From NCBI GenBank assembly GCA_022562655.1, contig JADFOU010000003.1:1-24851 (forward strand): a DNA stretch of 24,851 bases. The letters run 5' to 3'. The translations under genes and the position numbers were made by a program. Source of the DNA: a candidate division TA06 bacterium. Its GTDB lineage: Bacteria > Hydrothermota > DG-26 > E44-bin18 > JADFOU01. This document shows, piece by piece, positions 11,490 to 18,846 of this stretch (its first letter is position 1; every line of letters begins with the position of its first letter). The notes beneath the pieces were generated by a model. The model searched no databases, had not been told where the DNA came from, and saw only the letters and a program-made list of their open reading frames with translations.

Positions 11490-12320
11490 TTATCTCTTTT
11501 TTCCTCTTTTCTTCACAATATATCGGTCGGAGAGTTTCTTTTTTCTCGTCTTCTTCCCTTTGGCTAAAAGCCCAGATGGACTGCTGGGGTGTCGTCCTCC
11601 AGAACTCTTTCCCTCCCCACCCCCCATGGGGTGGTCAACAGGGTTCATGGCGACCCCTCTCGTGTGTGGCCTTCGACCCAGCCATCGAGACCTTCCTGCT
11701 TTCCCGAGGATGATTGCTTCGTGGTCAACATTCCCTACTTGACCGAGTGTGGCAGAACAGTCGAGATGGATGAGGCGAACCTCACCAGAAGGGAGGCGGA
11801 TATGGGCATAATTTCCTTCTTTAGCCAAGAGTTGAGCGGCTGTTCCAGCCCCTCGAACCATCTGTCCCCCTTTTCCTTTATGAAGTTCTATATTGTGGAT
11901 CTCACTCCCCAAGGGGATTTCTCGAAGAGGAAGGGTAGTCCCCACAGAGATAGGGGAGCCCGGGCCAGAGACGACCCGATCCCCCACCTGAAGCCCCAAG
12001 GGGGCAAGAATATATCGCTTCTCTCCATCCCTATAAAAGAGGAGAGCGATCCTTGCCGAACGATTAGGATCATATTCAATCGTCGCCACTCTTGCCTCGA
12101 TCCCGATCTTATTACGTTTGAAATCTATGAGCCGGTAATGCCGTTTATGTCCGCCGCCTCGGTGGCGGGAAACCACTCTGCCCCTGTTATTTCTTCCCCC
12201 CGTCTTCGATAAGGACTGAAGGAGGGATCGCTCCGGCTTTGCTGTAGTGATCTCCTCAAAGAGTGAAGAGGTCTTAAATCTCAGAGTCGGTGTAATAGGT
12301 CGATATCTCTTGATTCCCAT
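11490..12320 (-). CDS. rplB: 50S ribosomal protein L2
   Basis: L2 is one of the proteins closest to the peptidyl transferase centre and is needed for subunit association. The 276-residue protein has the N-terminal RNA-binding part (GRNNRGRVVSRHRGGGHKRHYRLIDFKR, about 42-69), the SH3-like middle (GTAAQLLAKEGNYAHIRLPSGEVRLI) and the C-terminal loop GVAMNPVDHPMGGGEG (222-237). His230, equivalent to the essential E. coli His229, is kept, but the second histidine of the common DHPHGGG is Met232. I recall the same change in Bacteroidota and some related groups. The ATG follows a 7-base array with an A-rich leader and no Shine-Dalgarno sequence. Confidence 0.98.
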   Translation of the reverse strand: MGIKRYRPITPTLRFKTSSLFEEITTAKPERSLLQSLSKTGGRNNRGRVVSRHRGGGHKRHYRLIDFKRNKIGIEARVATIEYDPNRSARIALLFYRDGEKRYILAPLGLQVGDRVVSGPGSPISVGTTLPLREIPLGSEIHNIELHKGKGGQMVRGAGTAAQLLAKEGNYAHIRLPSGEVRLIHLDCSATLGQVGNVDHEAIILGKAGRSRWLGRRPHTRGVAMNPVDHPMGGGEGKSSGGRHPSSPSGLLAKGKKTRKKKLSDRYIVKKRGKKR

Positions 12321-12323
12321 CTT

Positions 12324-12395
12324 TTTTGACTTTAGACATTAGACTTTGGACTTTAGACTAGAGTCAATAGTCTATAGTCTATAGTCTATAGTCTG
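12324..12395. repeat. Ten-unit seven-base array (TTTAGAC/TATAGTC), rplW-rplB spacer
   Basis: Ten 7-base words run without interruption from 12324 to 12393. Five are TTTAGAC-like and then five end in AGTC; the last three are identical TATAGTC. The change of orientation is in the middle, so the whole spacer can fold on itself. It ends with GTCTG like the related copies. It is the most regular example in the window. Confidence 0.95.
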
Positions 12396-12400
12396 CTGTA

Positions 12401-12688
12401 CTATCCTTCAAAAAGTTCGATGCGATCGCCCTCCTTCAGGGTGAGGATGGCAATTTTCCAATCCGGTCGCTTCCCCTTAAAACGCCCCATTCTCCGAATC
12501 TTTCCCCTTCTCATCTGAGTCGTCACCTTGAGGACTGTAACCTTGAAGAGTCCTTCAACCGCCCCTTTGATCTCAATGCGATTCGCCCTCCGATCTACCT
12601 CAAAGGCATACTTGTTCTCTTTCTCCCGAAAAAGGGTGGTTTTTTCTGTTATGTGAGGTCGCCGAAGAATTTCTCTTGGATCGTTCAT
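12401..12688 (-). CDS. rplW: 50S ribosomal protein L23
   Basis: L23 sits at the exit of the peptide tunnel and docks trigger factor and SRP. The 95-residue product has the family pattern RRPHITEKTTLFREKENKYAFEVDRRANRIEIKGAVEGLFKVTVLKVTTQ, then a short basic loop and WKIAILTLKEGDRIELFEG. It starts six bases after the rplD stop and has no Shine-Dalgarno sequence, so reinitiation after rplD is likely. The order rplD-rplW-rplB is standard. Confidence 0.97.
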   Translation of the reverse strand: MNDPREILRRPHITEKTTLFREKENKYAFEVDRRANRIEIKGAVEGLFKVTVLKVTTQMRRGKIRRMGRFKGKRPDWKIAILTLKEGDRIELFEG

Positions 12689-12694
12689 TCGATA

Positions 12695-13330
12695 TTACAG
12701 ACTTTCAATCTTTAATCTTTTAATCACCTCTTCCAGTGCTTCCTGGGTAAGGAGGACATGAAATGCGTGAAGAACCTCATAGGTATTAATGTCCCTCGCC
12801 CTCATCAATCGAAGATGAGGCAGATTCCTCGTCGCCCGAAAGAGGGTCTCATCCCTCTCCTTCACCACCAGGAGACATCCCCTTTTGAGACCCAGACGAT
12901 TTAAGATCTCTACCATCTTCTTCGTCTTTGCCTCCTCCAGGTGGAGGCTTTCCAAGACGGTGACCTCCCCCTTCTGGGCCCGAGCGGAGAGGGCGGATTT
13001 CAACGCCAGCCTCTGAACTTTTTTGGGAAGGGTAGACCGGTAATCTCTCGGTTTTGGACCAAAGACAACCCCTCCCCCAACCCAGATTGGACTCCGAATG
13101 GAACCCGCCCGAGCTCTCCCTGTCCCTTTCTGCCGCCATGGTTTAACTCCGCCCCCCCTCACCTCTCCCCTCATCTTGGTGGATGCTGTACCCTGCCTTT
13201 GATTGGCAAGGTAGATACGAACCGCCTCATAGAGGACATGGCCATTGGGCTTCAAGCCAAAAATCTCGGAAGGAAGTTCCTTCTCCTCCTTCGATTCCTT
13301 TTCAATGGAGATGAATGGAGCCTTTATCAT
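12695..13330 (-). CDS. rplD: 50S ribosomal protein L4
   Basis: L4 binds 23S rRNA early in assembly and lines the tunnel; in enteric bacteria it also represses the S10 operon. The 211-residue product has the tunnel-loop signature GGGVKPWRQKGTGRARAGSIRSPIWVGGGVVFGPKPRDY (about 59-97) and the C-terminal domain with INTYEVLHAFHVLLTQEALEEVIKRL. The start ATG overlaps the rplC stop (ATGA), so translation is coupled. No mutation-like change is seen in the loop that macrolides contact. Confidence 0.98.
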   Translation of the reverse strand: MIKAPFISIEKESKEEKELPSEIFGLKPNGHVLYEAVRIYLANQRQGTASTKMRGEVRGGGVKPWRQKGTGRARAGSIRSPIWVGGGVVFGPKPRDYRSTLPKKVQRLALKSALSARAQKGEVTVLESLHLEEAKTKKMVEILNRLGLKRGCLLVVKERDETLFRATRNLPHLRLMRARDINTYEVLHAFHVLLTQEALEEVIKRLKIESL

Positions 13331-13950
13331 CGTGTTTTGATCAATAGTAATCCTCGCCTAGAACCGGGAACCGCCCCTTTCACCAGAAGTAAATTTCTCT
13401 CCGGATCCACCATAAGAACCTTGAGGTTCTTCACGGTTTTTCGCTTCCCTCCCATCCGACCCGGAAGTCCTTTCCCTTTGATCACCCTCCCAGGAGTGGT
13501 CGAGCAACCGATGGACCCAGGGATTCGACCGCTCATTGAGCCGTGGGATTTGGGACCCCCTGAATATCCATGCCGCTTCACGACTCCTTGAAACCCTTTG
13601 CCTTTTGACCATCCTGTAACATCCACCCGGTCCCCTTTCTGAAAGATCTCCACGCCAATTTTCTGTCCAAGTTTGACAGATATGAATGTCTGTCCTTCTC
13701 TCTTGGTTCGAAATTCAAATACATGGGCGAGAGGTTTGACACGGGACTTTTTGAAAAATCCCTCAAGAGGTTTTGTCACTCTCTTCTTCTCTCCGAACCC
13801 CAGTTGCACCGACTCATAACCGTCCTGCTCCACTGTCCTCTTCCCCACAACAAAGCAGGGACCCGCCTCAATAACCGTTAAAGGAGTAGCCCCCTCATCT
13901 TCTCTGAGGTTCTGGGTCATCCCAATCTTTCTTCCAATCAATCCTAACAT
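13327..13950 (-). CDS. rplC: 50S ribosomal protein L3
   Basis: L3 is an early assembly protein whose extension reaches the peptidyl transferase centre. The 207-residue product has the N-terminal GLIGRKIGMTQ, the middle VDVTGWSKGKGFQGVVKRHGYSGGPKSHGS and the C-terminal IPGSIGCSTTPGRVIKGKGLPGRMGG and ERNLLLVKGAVPGSRRGLLLI. The Gln methylated by PrmB in E. coli (GQNQTP) is not present here (GCSTTP), as in many bacteria. The ATG follows a GTCCCGCC hairpin; the leader AATTAAG has no Shine-Dalgarno sequence. Confidence 0.98.
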   Translation of the reverse strand: MLGLIGRKIGMTQNLREDEGATPLTVIEAGPCFVVGKRTVEQDGYESVQLGFGEKKRVTKPLEGFFKKSRVKPLAHVFEFRTKREGQTFISVKLGQKIGVEIFQKGDRVDVTGWSKGKGFQGVVKRHGYSGGPKSHGSMSGRIPGSIGCSTTPGRVIKGKGLPGRMGGKRKTVKNLKVLMVDPERNLLLVKGAVPGSRRGLLLIKTR

Positions 13951-13959
13951 CTTAATTCA

Positions 13960-13992
13960 AGTAGTCCCGCCACGGGCGGGACCACTGCTACT
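13960..13992. repeat. GTCCCGCC/GGCGGGAC hairpin, rpsJ-rplC spacer
   Basis: GTCCCGCC (13964-13971) and GGCGGGAC (13975-13982) form a perfect 8-bp stem with a three-base loop ACG, flanked by AGTAG (13960-13964) and CTACT (13988-13992). Apart from the loop, the stem is identical to the element inside rpsG at 18164-18182. Confidence 0.92.
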
Positions 13993-14005
13993 GTAATTAA
14001 TATTT

Positions 14006-14314
14006 TCATGTCTTAATCTCCACATCTACACCAGCCGGAAGGTCCAGTTTCATTAGGGCATCAATTGTCTGGGGAGTGGACTTCACAATATCTATGAGTC
14101 TTTTATGAATTAGGATCTCAAACTGCTCCCTCGATTTCTTATCCACATGAGGGGAACGGAGGACGGTATAGAGAGTCCTCTCCGTAGGAAGGGGAATCGG
14201 ACCGGAGATCTGGGCTCCTGTCCGCTTTGCCGTTTCGACAATCTCCTTGCAGGACTGATCTAAGATGGCATGGTCATATGCCTTCAAACGGATCCGAATC
14301 TTTTGCTGGGCCAT
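14006..14314 (-). CDS. rpsJ: 30S ribosomal protein S10
   Basis: S10 lies in the head of the small subunit and also serves in transcription antitermination with NusB. The 102-residue product has the family pattern KIRIRLKAYDHAILDQSCKEIVETAKRTGAQISGPIPLPT and SPHVDKKSREQFEILIHKRLIDIVKSTPQTIDALMKLDLPAGVDVEIK. AAAAGGAA touches the ATG, too close to be an ideal Shine-Dalgarno sequence. It follows tuf after 19 bases of TTTTAATTA-type sequence, so the str and S10 groups are continuous. Confidence 0.98.
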   Translation of the reverse strand: MAQQKIRIRLKAYDHAILDQSCKEIVETAKRTGAQISGPIPLPTERTLYTVLRSPHVDKKSREQFEILIHKRLIDIVKSTPQTIDALMKLDLPAGVDVEIKT

Positions 14315-14333
14315 TTCCTTTTAATTATTTTAA

Positions 14334-15527
14334 TTATTCAAGCACTTCCGTCACCACACCTGCCCCCACCGTCCTTCCTCCCTCCCGGATCGCAAACCGT
14401 AACTCCTTCTCCATCGCTACTGTCGTGATCAACTCGACTTCTACCTCCACATCATCCCCCGGCATCACCATCTCGACCCCACTCGGTAACGTCACATTCC
14501 CCGTTACATCCATCGTCCTGAAATAAAACTGCGGGCGATACCCCTTGAAAAACGGCGTATGCCTCCCCCCCTCCTCCTTCGTCAAGATATACACCTTCCC
14601 CTTGAACTTTGTATGCGGCGTGATCGACTTCGGGGCGGCAATCACCATCCCTCGCTGTAAGGCATCCTTCTCCAATCCCCGGAGCAATAATCCCACATTG
14701 TCTCCCGCCTCTGCCGAATCCAGTGTCTTCCGGAACATCTCTACATTCGTCGCCACCGTCTTCTGCGTCGGCCCAAACCCGACAATCTCTACCTCCTCCC
14801 CTGCCTTAATCTTCCCTCGATCCACTCGTCCCGTCCCCACGGTCCCCCGTCCCGTGATGCTGAAAACATCCTCTACACTCATCAAAAATGGCTTGTCCAC
14901 ATCCCGAACCGGTAGGGGAATGTACCGATCCACGGCCTCCAACAGCTCAAAGATGCTCTTCCACTCCTCCTCACATCCATCGCTGCACTCCATCGCCTTT
15001 AAGGCACTCCCCCGGATTACGGGAATCTCATCCCCAGGAAAATCATACTTCTTCAATAAATCCCGCACCTCCAACTCCACCAAATCTATCAACTCCGGAT
15101 CATCCACCAGATCCACCTTGTTCAAAAAAACCACGATCGAGGGAACATTGACCTGTCGGGCTAAAAGTATATGCTCCCGTGTCTGGGGCATTGGACCATC
15201 TGCCGCCGAGACCACCAAAATCGCACCATCCATCTGTGCCGCCCCCGTAATCATATTCTTGATATAATCCGCATGGCCCGGACAGTCCACATGGGCATAA
15301 TGGCGCTTCTCCGTCTCGTACTCCGCATGGCAGAGGGCAATGGTGATCCCCCTCGCCCTCTCCTCCGGTGCCTTATCAATTTCCGAGAAGGGAAGAAACT
15401 TGGCCAACCCTTTCTTCTCCAACACCTTGGTAATGACACTGGTGAGAGTGGATTTGCCGTGATCCACATGCCCAATGGTCCCCACATTCACATGCGGCTT
15501 CGTCCGCTCAAACTTCTCTCTCGCCAT
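14334..15527 (-). CDS. tuf: Elongation factor Tu
   Basis: EF-Tu delivers aminoacyl-tRNA to the ribosome as a GTP complex. The 397-residue product has the P-loop GHVDHGKST (19-27), the switch region ERARGIT (56-62, with Thr62), DCPGH with the catalytic His (81-85), NKVD (136-139) and the SAL motif near 174. Domains 2 and 3 follow (ITGRGTVGTGRVDRG; QFYFRTMDVTGNV). A strong AAGGAG site lies eight bases upstream. Codons ending in G seem somewhat more common than in neighbouring genes, which could reflect high expression or exchange with a second tuf copy. It stands after fusA as in the str operon. Confidence 0.99.
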   Translation of the reverse strand: MAREKFERTKPHVNVGTIGHVDHGKSTLTSVITKVLEKKGLAKFLPFSEIDKAPEERARGITIALCHAEYETEKRHYAHVDCPGHADYIKNMITGAAQMDGAILVVSAADGPMPQTREHILLARQVNVPSIVVFLNKVDLVDDPELIDLVELEVRDLLKKYDFPGDEIPVIRGSALKAMECSDGCEEEWKSIFELLEAVDRYIPLPVRDVDKPFLMSVEDVFSITGRGTVGTGRVDRGKIKAGEEVEIVGFGPTQKTVATNVEMFRKTLDSAEAGDNVGLLLRGLEKDALQRGMVIAAPKSITPHTKFKGKVYILTKEEGGRHTPFFKGYRPQFYFRTMDVTGNVTLPSGVEMVMPGDDVEVEVELITTVAMEKELRFAIREGGRTVGAGVVTEVLE

Positions 15528-15535
15528 CTTTAAAT

Positions 15536-15541
15536 CTCCTT
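15536..15541 (-). promoter_or_regulatory. Shine-Dalgarno sequence of tuf
   Basis: AAGGAG on the minus strand, eight bases upstream of the tuf ATG. Just upstream is a 14-bp palindrome, AGGATT-GA-AATCCT (15542-15555). This 83-base spacer is one of the very few in the window without a periodic array. Confidence 0.85.
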
Positions 15542-15610
15542 AGGATTGAAATCCTCCATTTTTTATTCTCTCGTCCCCTTCCATAGAATAGGCCGAAGGA
15601 CGTCTTATCA

Positions 15611-17761
15611 TTAAAACCCTCTCCACTTCTTTAAAAGTTCTTCCGCTAACGCCTCTGGAACAACTTCATACCGGGAAAACTCCATCGTATAATGGGCCCT
15701 CCCCTGGGTGAGGGAGCGGAGACGGGTGGCATATCCAAACATCTCCACCAGGGGGGCATTGGCGGAAATAACTTGAACCCCTTTCCGCTTTTGAATCCCT
15801 GTCACCTTAGCCCGACGTCTGGTGAGATCCCCCATCACCTCTCCCAGATACTCTTCCGGTACCACCACATCGAGGCGCATGAGAGGTTCCAGGAGGGAAG
15901 AACCACTCTTCCGGACACCGTTCTTGAGAGCCATAGAGGCGGCAACCTTGAAAGCCAATTCGGAGGAGTCCACTTCATGAAACTTCCCTCCGAGAAGAGT
16001 CGCCTTCAAATCCACCAGAGGAAATCCAAAATTTCCGCTTGTCTCAAGAGCCTCCAGGATACCCTTCTCAACAGCAGAGATGAAGATCTTGGGGATCACC
16101 CCTCCAGAGGTGGCATCCTCAAAGCGGAAACCTCCACCCCTTTCCAGAGGTTCCAGCTCAATCACCACTTCACCAAACTGTCCCCTCCCTCCCGTCTGTT
16201 TTACAAACCTCGCCTCTTCCTTCACCTTTTTCAGGAGGGCTTCCTTATAGGCCACAGAAGGCACCCCTACCTGACATTTTACTTTGAACTCCCGACGCAA
16301 CCTTTCCACAAGGATTTCCAGGTGGAGTTCCCCCATTCCTGAAAGAAGGGTTTGACCTGTCTCATCATCTACCTTGACCTGAAAGGTCGGATCTTCTTCT
16401 GCCAATGTATGAAGGGAATCCATCAAGGTGAGTTGATCCGCCTTTGTCTTCGGCTCCACGGCAATGGAGAGAACGGGTTCCGGGAATTTTGGAGGCTCCA
16501 AAAGGATAGGATGGTCCTCATCTGCAAGGGTGTCCCCTGTTACGATCTCTCTCAATCCTGCAAGGACGCAGATCTCCCCTGCCCTCGCCTCCTTCATCTG
16601 AATGCGCCGATTGGCATGCATCTGGAAGATCCGGGAGACGCGATTCCTCCTCCCTCGTGTAACATTATAGACGGACGAACCTTCTTTGATCACACCAGAA
16701 TAGACCCGTGTATAGGCCATTTTTCCAACATAGGGGTCCTTCGTGACTTTAAAGGTCAAAGCAGCAAAGGGTTCCTCTTCCAGAAGTTTTCTCCTCTCCC
16801 TCTCTCCTGTTTGAGGAATGATTCCTTCAATATAAGGGATATCCAGAGGGGAGGGGAGATATTGGATCACACCATCTAATAGGGGCTGCATGCCGATATT
16901 TCTTAGGGCTGAACCACACAAGACAGGGATCCACCTCCCTTGAAGGGTCCCCTGACGGAGGACTCTCCTCAAACTCTCGGGATCAACGGCATCCCCTTCA
17001 AGGTAGCTCGTTGCAATTTCTTCATCCAGATCGGCAAGGGCTTCTATGAGACGTTCCCGATAAATCCCTGCCTTCTCCTCGTATATCTTCGGAATCTCCT
17101 CCACCACAAAGACGTCAGCGGATTTATCGAATGGATCGGATTGAATCTGCTGACCCCATCGAAGAGACTTCATCAATAGAATATCCACCACTCCTTGAAA
17201 TCCATCCTCCACCCCTATGGGAATCTGGAGAGGAAGGGGTTGACAGTGGAGCCGATCGATCATCATTCGCAGGGTGTTTTCAAAGTCAGCACCGATGCGA
17301 TCCATCTTATTAACAAAGGCAATCCGGGGAATGTCGTAATGGTCCGCCTGGTGCCAGACCGTCTCGGACTGAGGTTCTACTCCCCCAACGCCATCAAAGA
17401 TGCAGATCGCACCATCCAGAACACGAAGAGATCGCTCAACCTCTGCTGTGAAATCCACATGCCCTGGAGTATCTATCAAGTTGATCCGGTAATTCTTCCA
17501 GAAGAAGGTTGTGGCGGCGGAGGTAATGGTGATCCCTCGCTCTTTCTCCTGATCCATCCAGTCCATGGTGGCAGTCCCCTCATCCACCGCACCAATCCGA
17601 TGGATCCGACCGGTATAATAAAGAAATCTCTCTGTCGTGGTGGTCTTCCCCGCATCAATATGTGCCATGATCCCAATATTTCGAATTCGCTCCATGCCCG
17701 AAGGGGGAGAATCGAGAACAGAAGTCTTGTCTGTCACAATCGGATTATTCCACTCTTCCAT
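15611..17761 (-). CDS. fusA: Elongation factor G
   Basis: EF-G is the GTPase that drives translocation of tRNA and mRNA. The 716-residue protein has the P-loop AHIDAGKTT (33-41), DTPGH (97-101), NKMD (151-154), then domain II, III (LLSGMGELHLEILVERL), IV (GGRGQFGEVVIELEPL) and V (LGEVMGDLTRRRAKVTGI). About 15 extra residues precede the usual start; an internal ATG (codon 23, MERIRNIGIMAHIDAGKTT) would give the common length. Neither start has a Shine-Dalgarno sequence, so I keep the longer form with caution. It lies between rpsG and tuf. Confidence 0.98.
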   Translation of the reverse strand: MEEWNNPIVTDKTSVLDSPPSGMERIRNIGIMAHIDAGKTTTTERFLYYTGRIHRIGAVDEGTATMDWMDQEKERGITITSAATTFFWKNYRINLIDTPGHVDFTAEVERSLRVLDGAICIFDGVGGVEPQSETVWHQADHYDIPRIAFVNKMDRIGADFENTLRMMIDRLHCQPLPLQIPIGVEDGFQGVVDILLMKSLRWGQQIQSDPFDKSADVFVVEEIPKIYEEKAGIYRERLIEALADLDEEIATSYLEGDAVDPESLRRVLRQGTLQGRWIPVLCGSALRNIGMQPLLDGVIQYLPSPLDIPYIEGIIPQTGERERRKLLEEEPFAALTFKVTKDPYVGKMAYTRVYSGVIKEGSSVYNVTRGRRNRVSRIFQMHANRRIQMKEARAGEICVLAGLREIVTGDTLADEDHPILLEPPKFPEPVLSIAVEPKTKADQLTLMDSLHTLAEEDPTFQVKVDDETGQTLLSGMGELHLEILVERLRREFKVKCQVGVPSVAYKEALLKKVKEEARFVKQTGGRGQFGEVVIELEPLERGGGFRFEDATSGGVIPKIFISAVEKGILEALETSGNFGFPLVDLKATLLGGKFHEVDSSELAFKVAASMALKNGVRKSGSSLLEPLMRLDVVVPEEYLGEVMGDLTRRRAKVTGIQKRKGVQVISANAPLVEMFGYATRLRSLTQGRAHYTMEFSRYEVVPEALAEELLKKWRGF

Positions 17762-17784
17762 ATTGGTGTTTCGTAAAAAAGTTA

Positions 17785-17840
17785 CATTGAATAAATTCTA
17801 TTGAATGAATCACTATTTAACCGATTCTCCGATTACCAAC
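17785..17840. repeat. Eight-base array overlapping the rpsG stop
   Basis: Read on the minus strand, seven 8-base words begin with GTTGGTAA, which holds the last Trp and stop of S7, and continue as TCGGAGAA, TCGGTTAA and A/T-rich variants. It is more degenerate than the arrays at 6739 and 10589 and shows little inverted second arm. Confidence 0.65.
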
Positions 17841-18363
17841 GATAATGGGCAAAGGCCTTATTGGCTTCAGCCATCCTGTGAGTATCTTCTCGTTTCTTAA
17901 AGGCAGCTCCTTCCCGCTTACTGGCCGACAGAAACTCATGGGCGAGACGCTCCTGCATCGTGTGTTCACTTCTTCTCGCCTTGGCAGCCTGGATGATCCA
18001 GCGAATGGCAAGGGCAATCCTCCTGTCCGGTGAAACCTCTATAGGGATCTGGAAGGTTGCTCCCCCAACCCGTCGAGGCTTCACCTCCAGAGCAGGCTTG
18101 ATATTATTGATCGCCTTCTCAAAGACCGCCAACCCACTTCCACCACCCCCACCCGTTGCAGTAGTCCCGCCACTGGCGGGACCAGTGCCACTGCTACTGC
18201 TACTTTGTCTGTCAAGGATTTCAATGGCATTGTAGAAGATCTTTTCCGCAATACTTTTTTTCCCCCGGCGCATCGTGTTACTGATAAACCGGGTCACTAG
18301 AACTGATCCATATTTCGGATCTGGGGAAAGTCCCCTCTTCTCTGGTCTTCTTCGCCTCGCCAT
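17833..18363 (-). CDS. rpsG: 30S ribosomal protein S7 with repeat-coded insertion
   Basis: S7 organises the 3' domain of 16S rRNA and lies near the E site. The 176-residue product has the family N-terminus (MARRRRPEKRGLSPDPKYGS), RRVGGATFQIPIEVSPDRR, ALAIRWIIQAA and the C-terminal HRMAEANKAFAHYRW. A typical S7 of this type has about 156 residues. The excess lies at residues 54-77, a Ser/Gly/Thr-rich run between two conserved helices, where E. coli has a short loop. Its DNA contains the GTCCCGCC palindrome also found in the rpsJ-rplC spacer. The insertion is in frame and the rest is intact, so the protein is probably functional. There is no Shine-Dalgarno sequence. Confidence 0.97.
   Translation of the reverse strand: MARRRRPEKRGLSPDPKYGSVLVTRFISNTMRRGKKSIAEKIFYNAIEILDRQSSSSSGTGPASGGTTATGGGGGSGLAVFEKAINNIKPALEVKPRRVGGATFQIPIEVSPDRRIALAIRWIIQAAKARRSEHTMQERLAHEFLSASKREGAAFKKREDTHRMAEANKAFAHYRW
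18160..18203. repeat. GTCCCGCC palindrome plus GCAGTA words inside rpsG
   Basis: GTCCCGCC (18164-18171) and GGCGGGAC (18175-18182) form a perfect stem with loop ACT. Flanking words of period 6 (AGTAGC, CAGTGG on the coding strand) encode the serine run. Only the loop differs from the stem at 13964-13982. Confidence 0.92.
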
Positions 18364-18374
18364 TTTTTAACATA

Positions 18375-18409
18375 CAGTAGCAGTTGTCCCGCCACGTGCG
18401 GGGCTACTG
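18375..18409. repeat. Related hairpin, rpsL-rpsG spacer
   Basis: CAGTAG (18375-18380) pairs with CTACTG (18404-18409), and CCCGC (18388-18392) with GCGGG (18398-18402). It is an imperfect relative of the elements at 13960 and 18160 and lies directly upstream of the rpsG start. Confidence 0.85.
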
Positions 18410-18410
18410 C

Positions 18411-18788
18411 CTACTGCTTCTTTGGTTTTTTTGCACCATACTTGGATCGACTCTGCTTCCGCCCCTCTACTCCAGCCGTGTCTAAAACACCCCGAACGAT
18501 GTGATAGCCCACCCCTGGTAGATCCTTTACCGCCCCTCCTCGAATCAGGACGATGGAGTGCTCTTGGAGGTTATGCCCTTCTCCTGGAATATAAGCAGTC
18601 ACCTCTGTCCCAGTGGTGAGGCGGACCCGGGCAACCTTTCTCAAAGCGGAATTGGGTTTCTTCGGGGTGGTGGTATAGACCCTGGTGCAGACCCCCCTCC
18701 TCTGAGGGAAACCGGAGATGGCGGCGGCTTTGGTCTTCTTCACTATCTTCTTCCGCCCCAATCGGATCAGTTGATTAACAGTCGGCAT
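18411..18788 (-). CDS. rpsL: 30S ribosomal protein S12
   Basis: S12 sits at the decoding centre and controls accuracy. The 125-residue product begins MPTVNQLIRLGRKK and has VYTTTPKKPNSALRKVARVRL (38-58) and GEGHNLQEHSIVLIRGG (69-85). Lys43 and Lys88, main sites of streptomycin-resistance mutations, are both wild type. Asp89, the methylthiolation site, is present. Two usually conserved arginines are replaced: Ala86 (usual RGGRVKDLPG) and Gly94 (usual GVRYH). The C-terminus (RKQSRSKYGAKKPKK) is standard. It follows rpoC, as usual. The leader TTTAAAAAG has no Shine-Dalgarno sequence. Confidence 0.98.
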   Translation of the reverse strand: MPTVNQLIRLGRKKIVKKTKAAAISGFPQRRGVCTRVYTTTPKKPNSALRKVARVRLTTGTEVTAYIPGEGHNLQEHSIVLIRGGAVKDLPGVGYHIVRGVLDTAGVEGRKQSRSKYGAKKPKKQ

Positions 18789-18801
18789 CTTTTTAAAGTT
18801 T

Positions 18802-18838
18802 GCAGTTGCAGTAAGCAGTAGCAGTTCCTGCCAACTGC
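18802..18838. repeat. GCAGTT/GCAGTA word array, rpoC-rpsL spacer
   Basis: GCAGTTG (18802-18808) pairs with CAACTGC (18832-18838), and a nearer GCAGTT (18821-18826) pairs with AACTGC (18833-18838) around CCTGCC. The words GCAGTA and GCAGTT recur about every 6 bases and are shared with the elements beside and inside rpsG. Confidence 0.8.
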
Positions 18839-18846
18839 CACTGAGG

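Noticed and set aside
12148..12170. GC-rich near-palindrome CCGCC...GGCGG in rplB
   Set aside because: It encodes the universally conserved RHRGGGHKR of L2, so it follows from protein conservation and is not an inserted element.
11589..12212. A 207-codon plus-strand frame opposite rplB
   Set aside because: It is antisense to a complete, conserved L2 gene and its product resembles nothing known.
14545..15267. A 240-codon open frame on the plus strand opposite tuf
   Set aside because: It lies wholly antisense to a textbook EF-Tu, has low-complexity Ser/Pro/Arg content with no family resemblance, and results from codon bias of tuf.
15528..15610. A promoter in front of tuf
   Set aside because: The spacer lacks arrays and might hold a promoter, but I could not identify a convincing -35/-10 pair, so I did not call one.
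17341..17362. GGTCCGCCTGG...AGACC partial palindrome in fusA
   Set aside because: It encodes the conserved ETVWHQADH of EF-G and is imperfect; no length change in the protein accompanies it.
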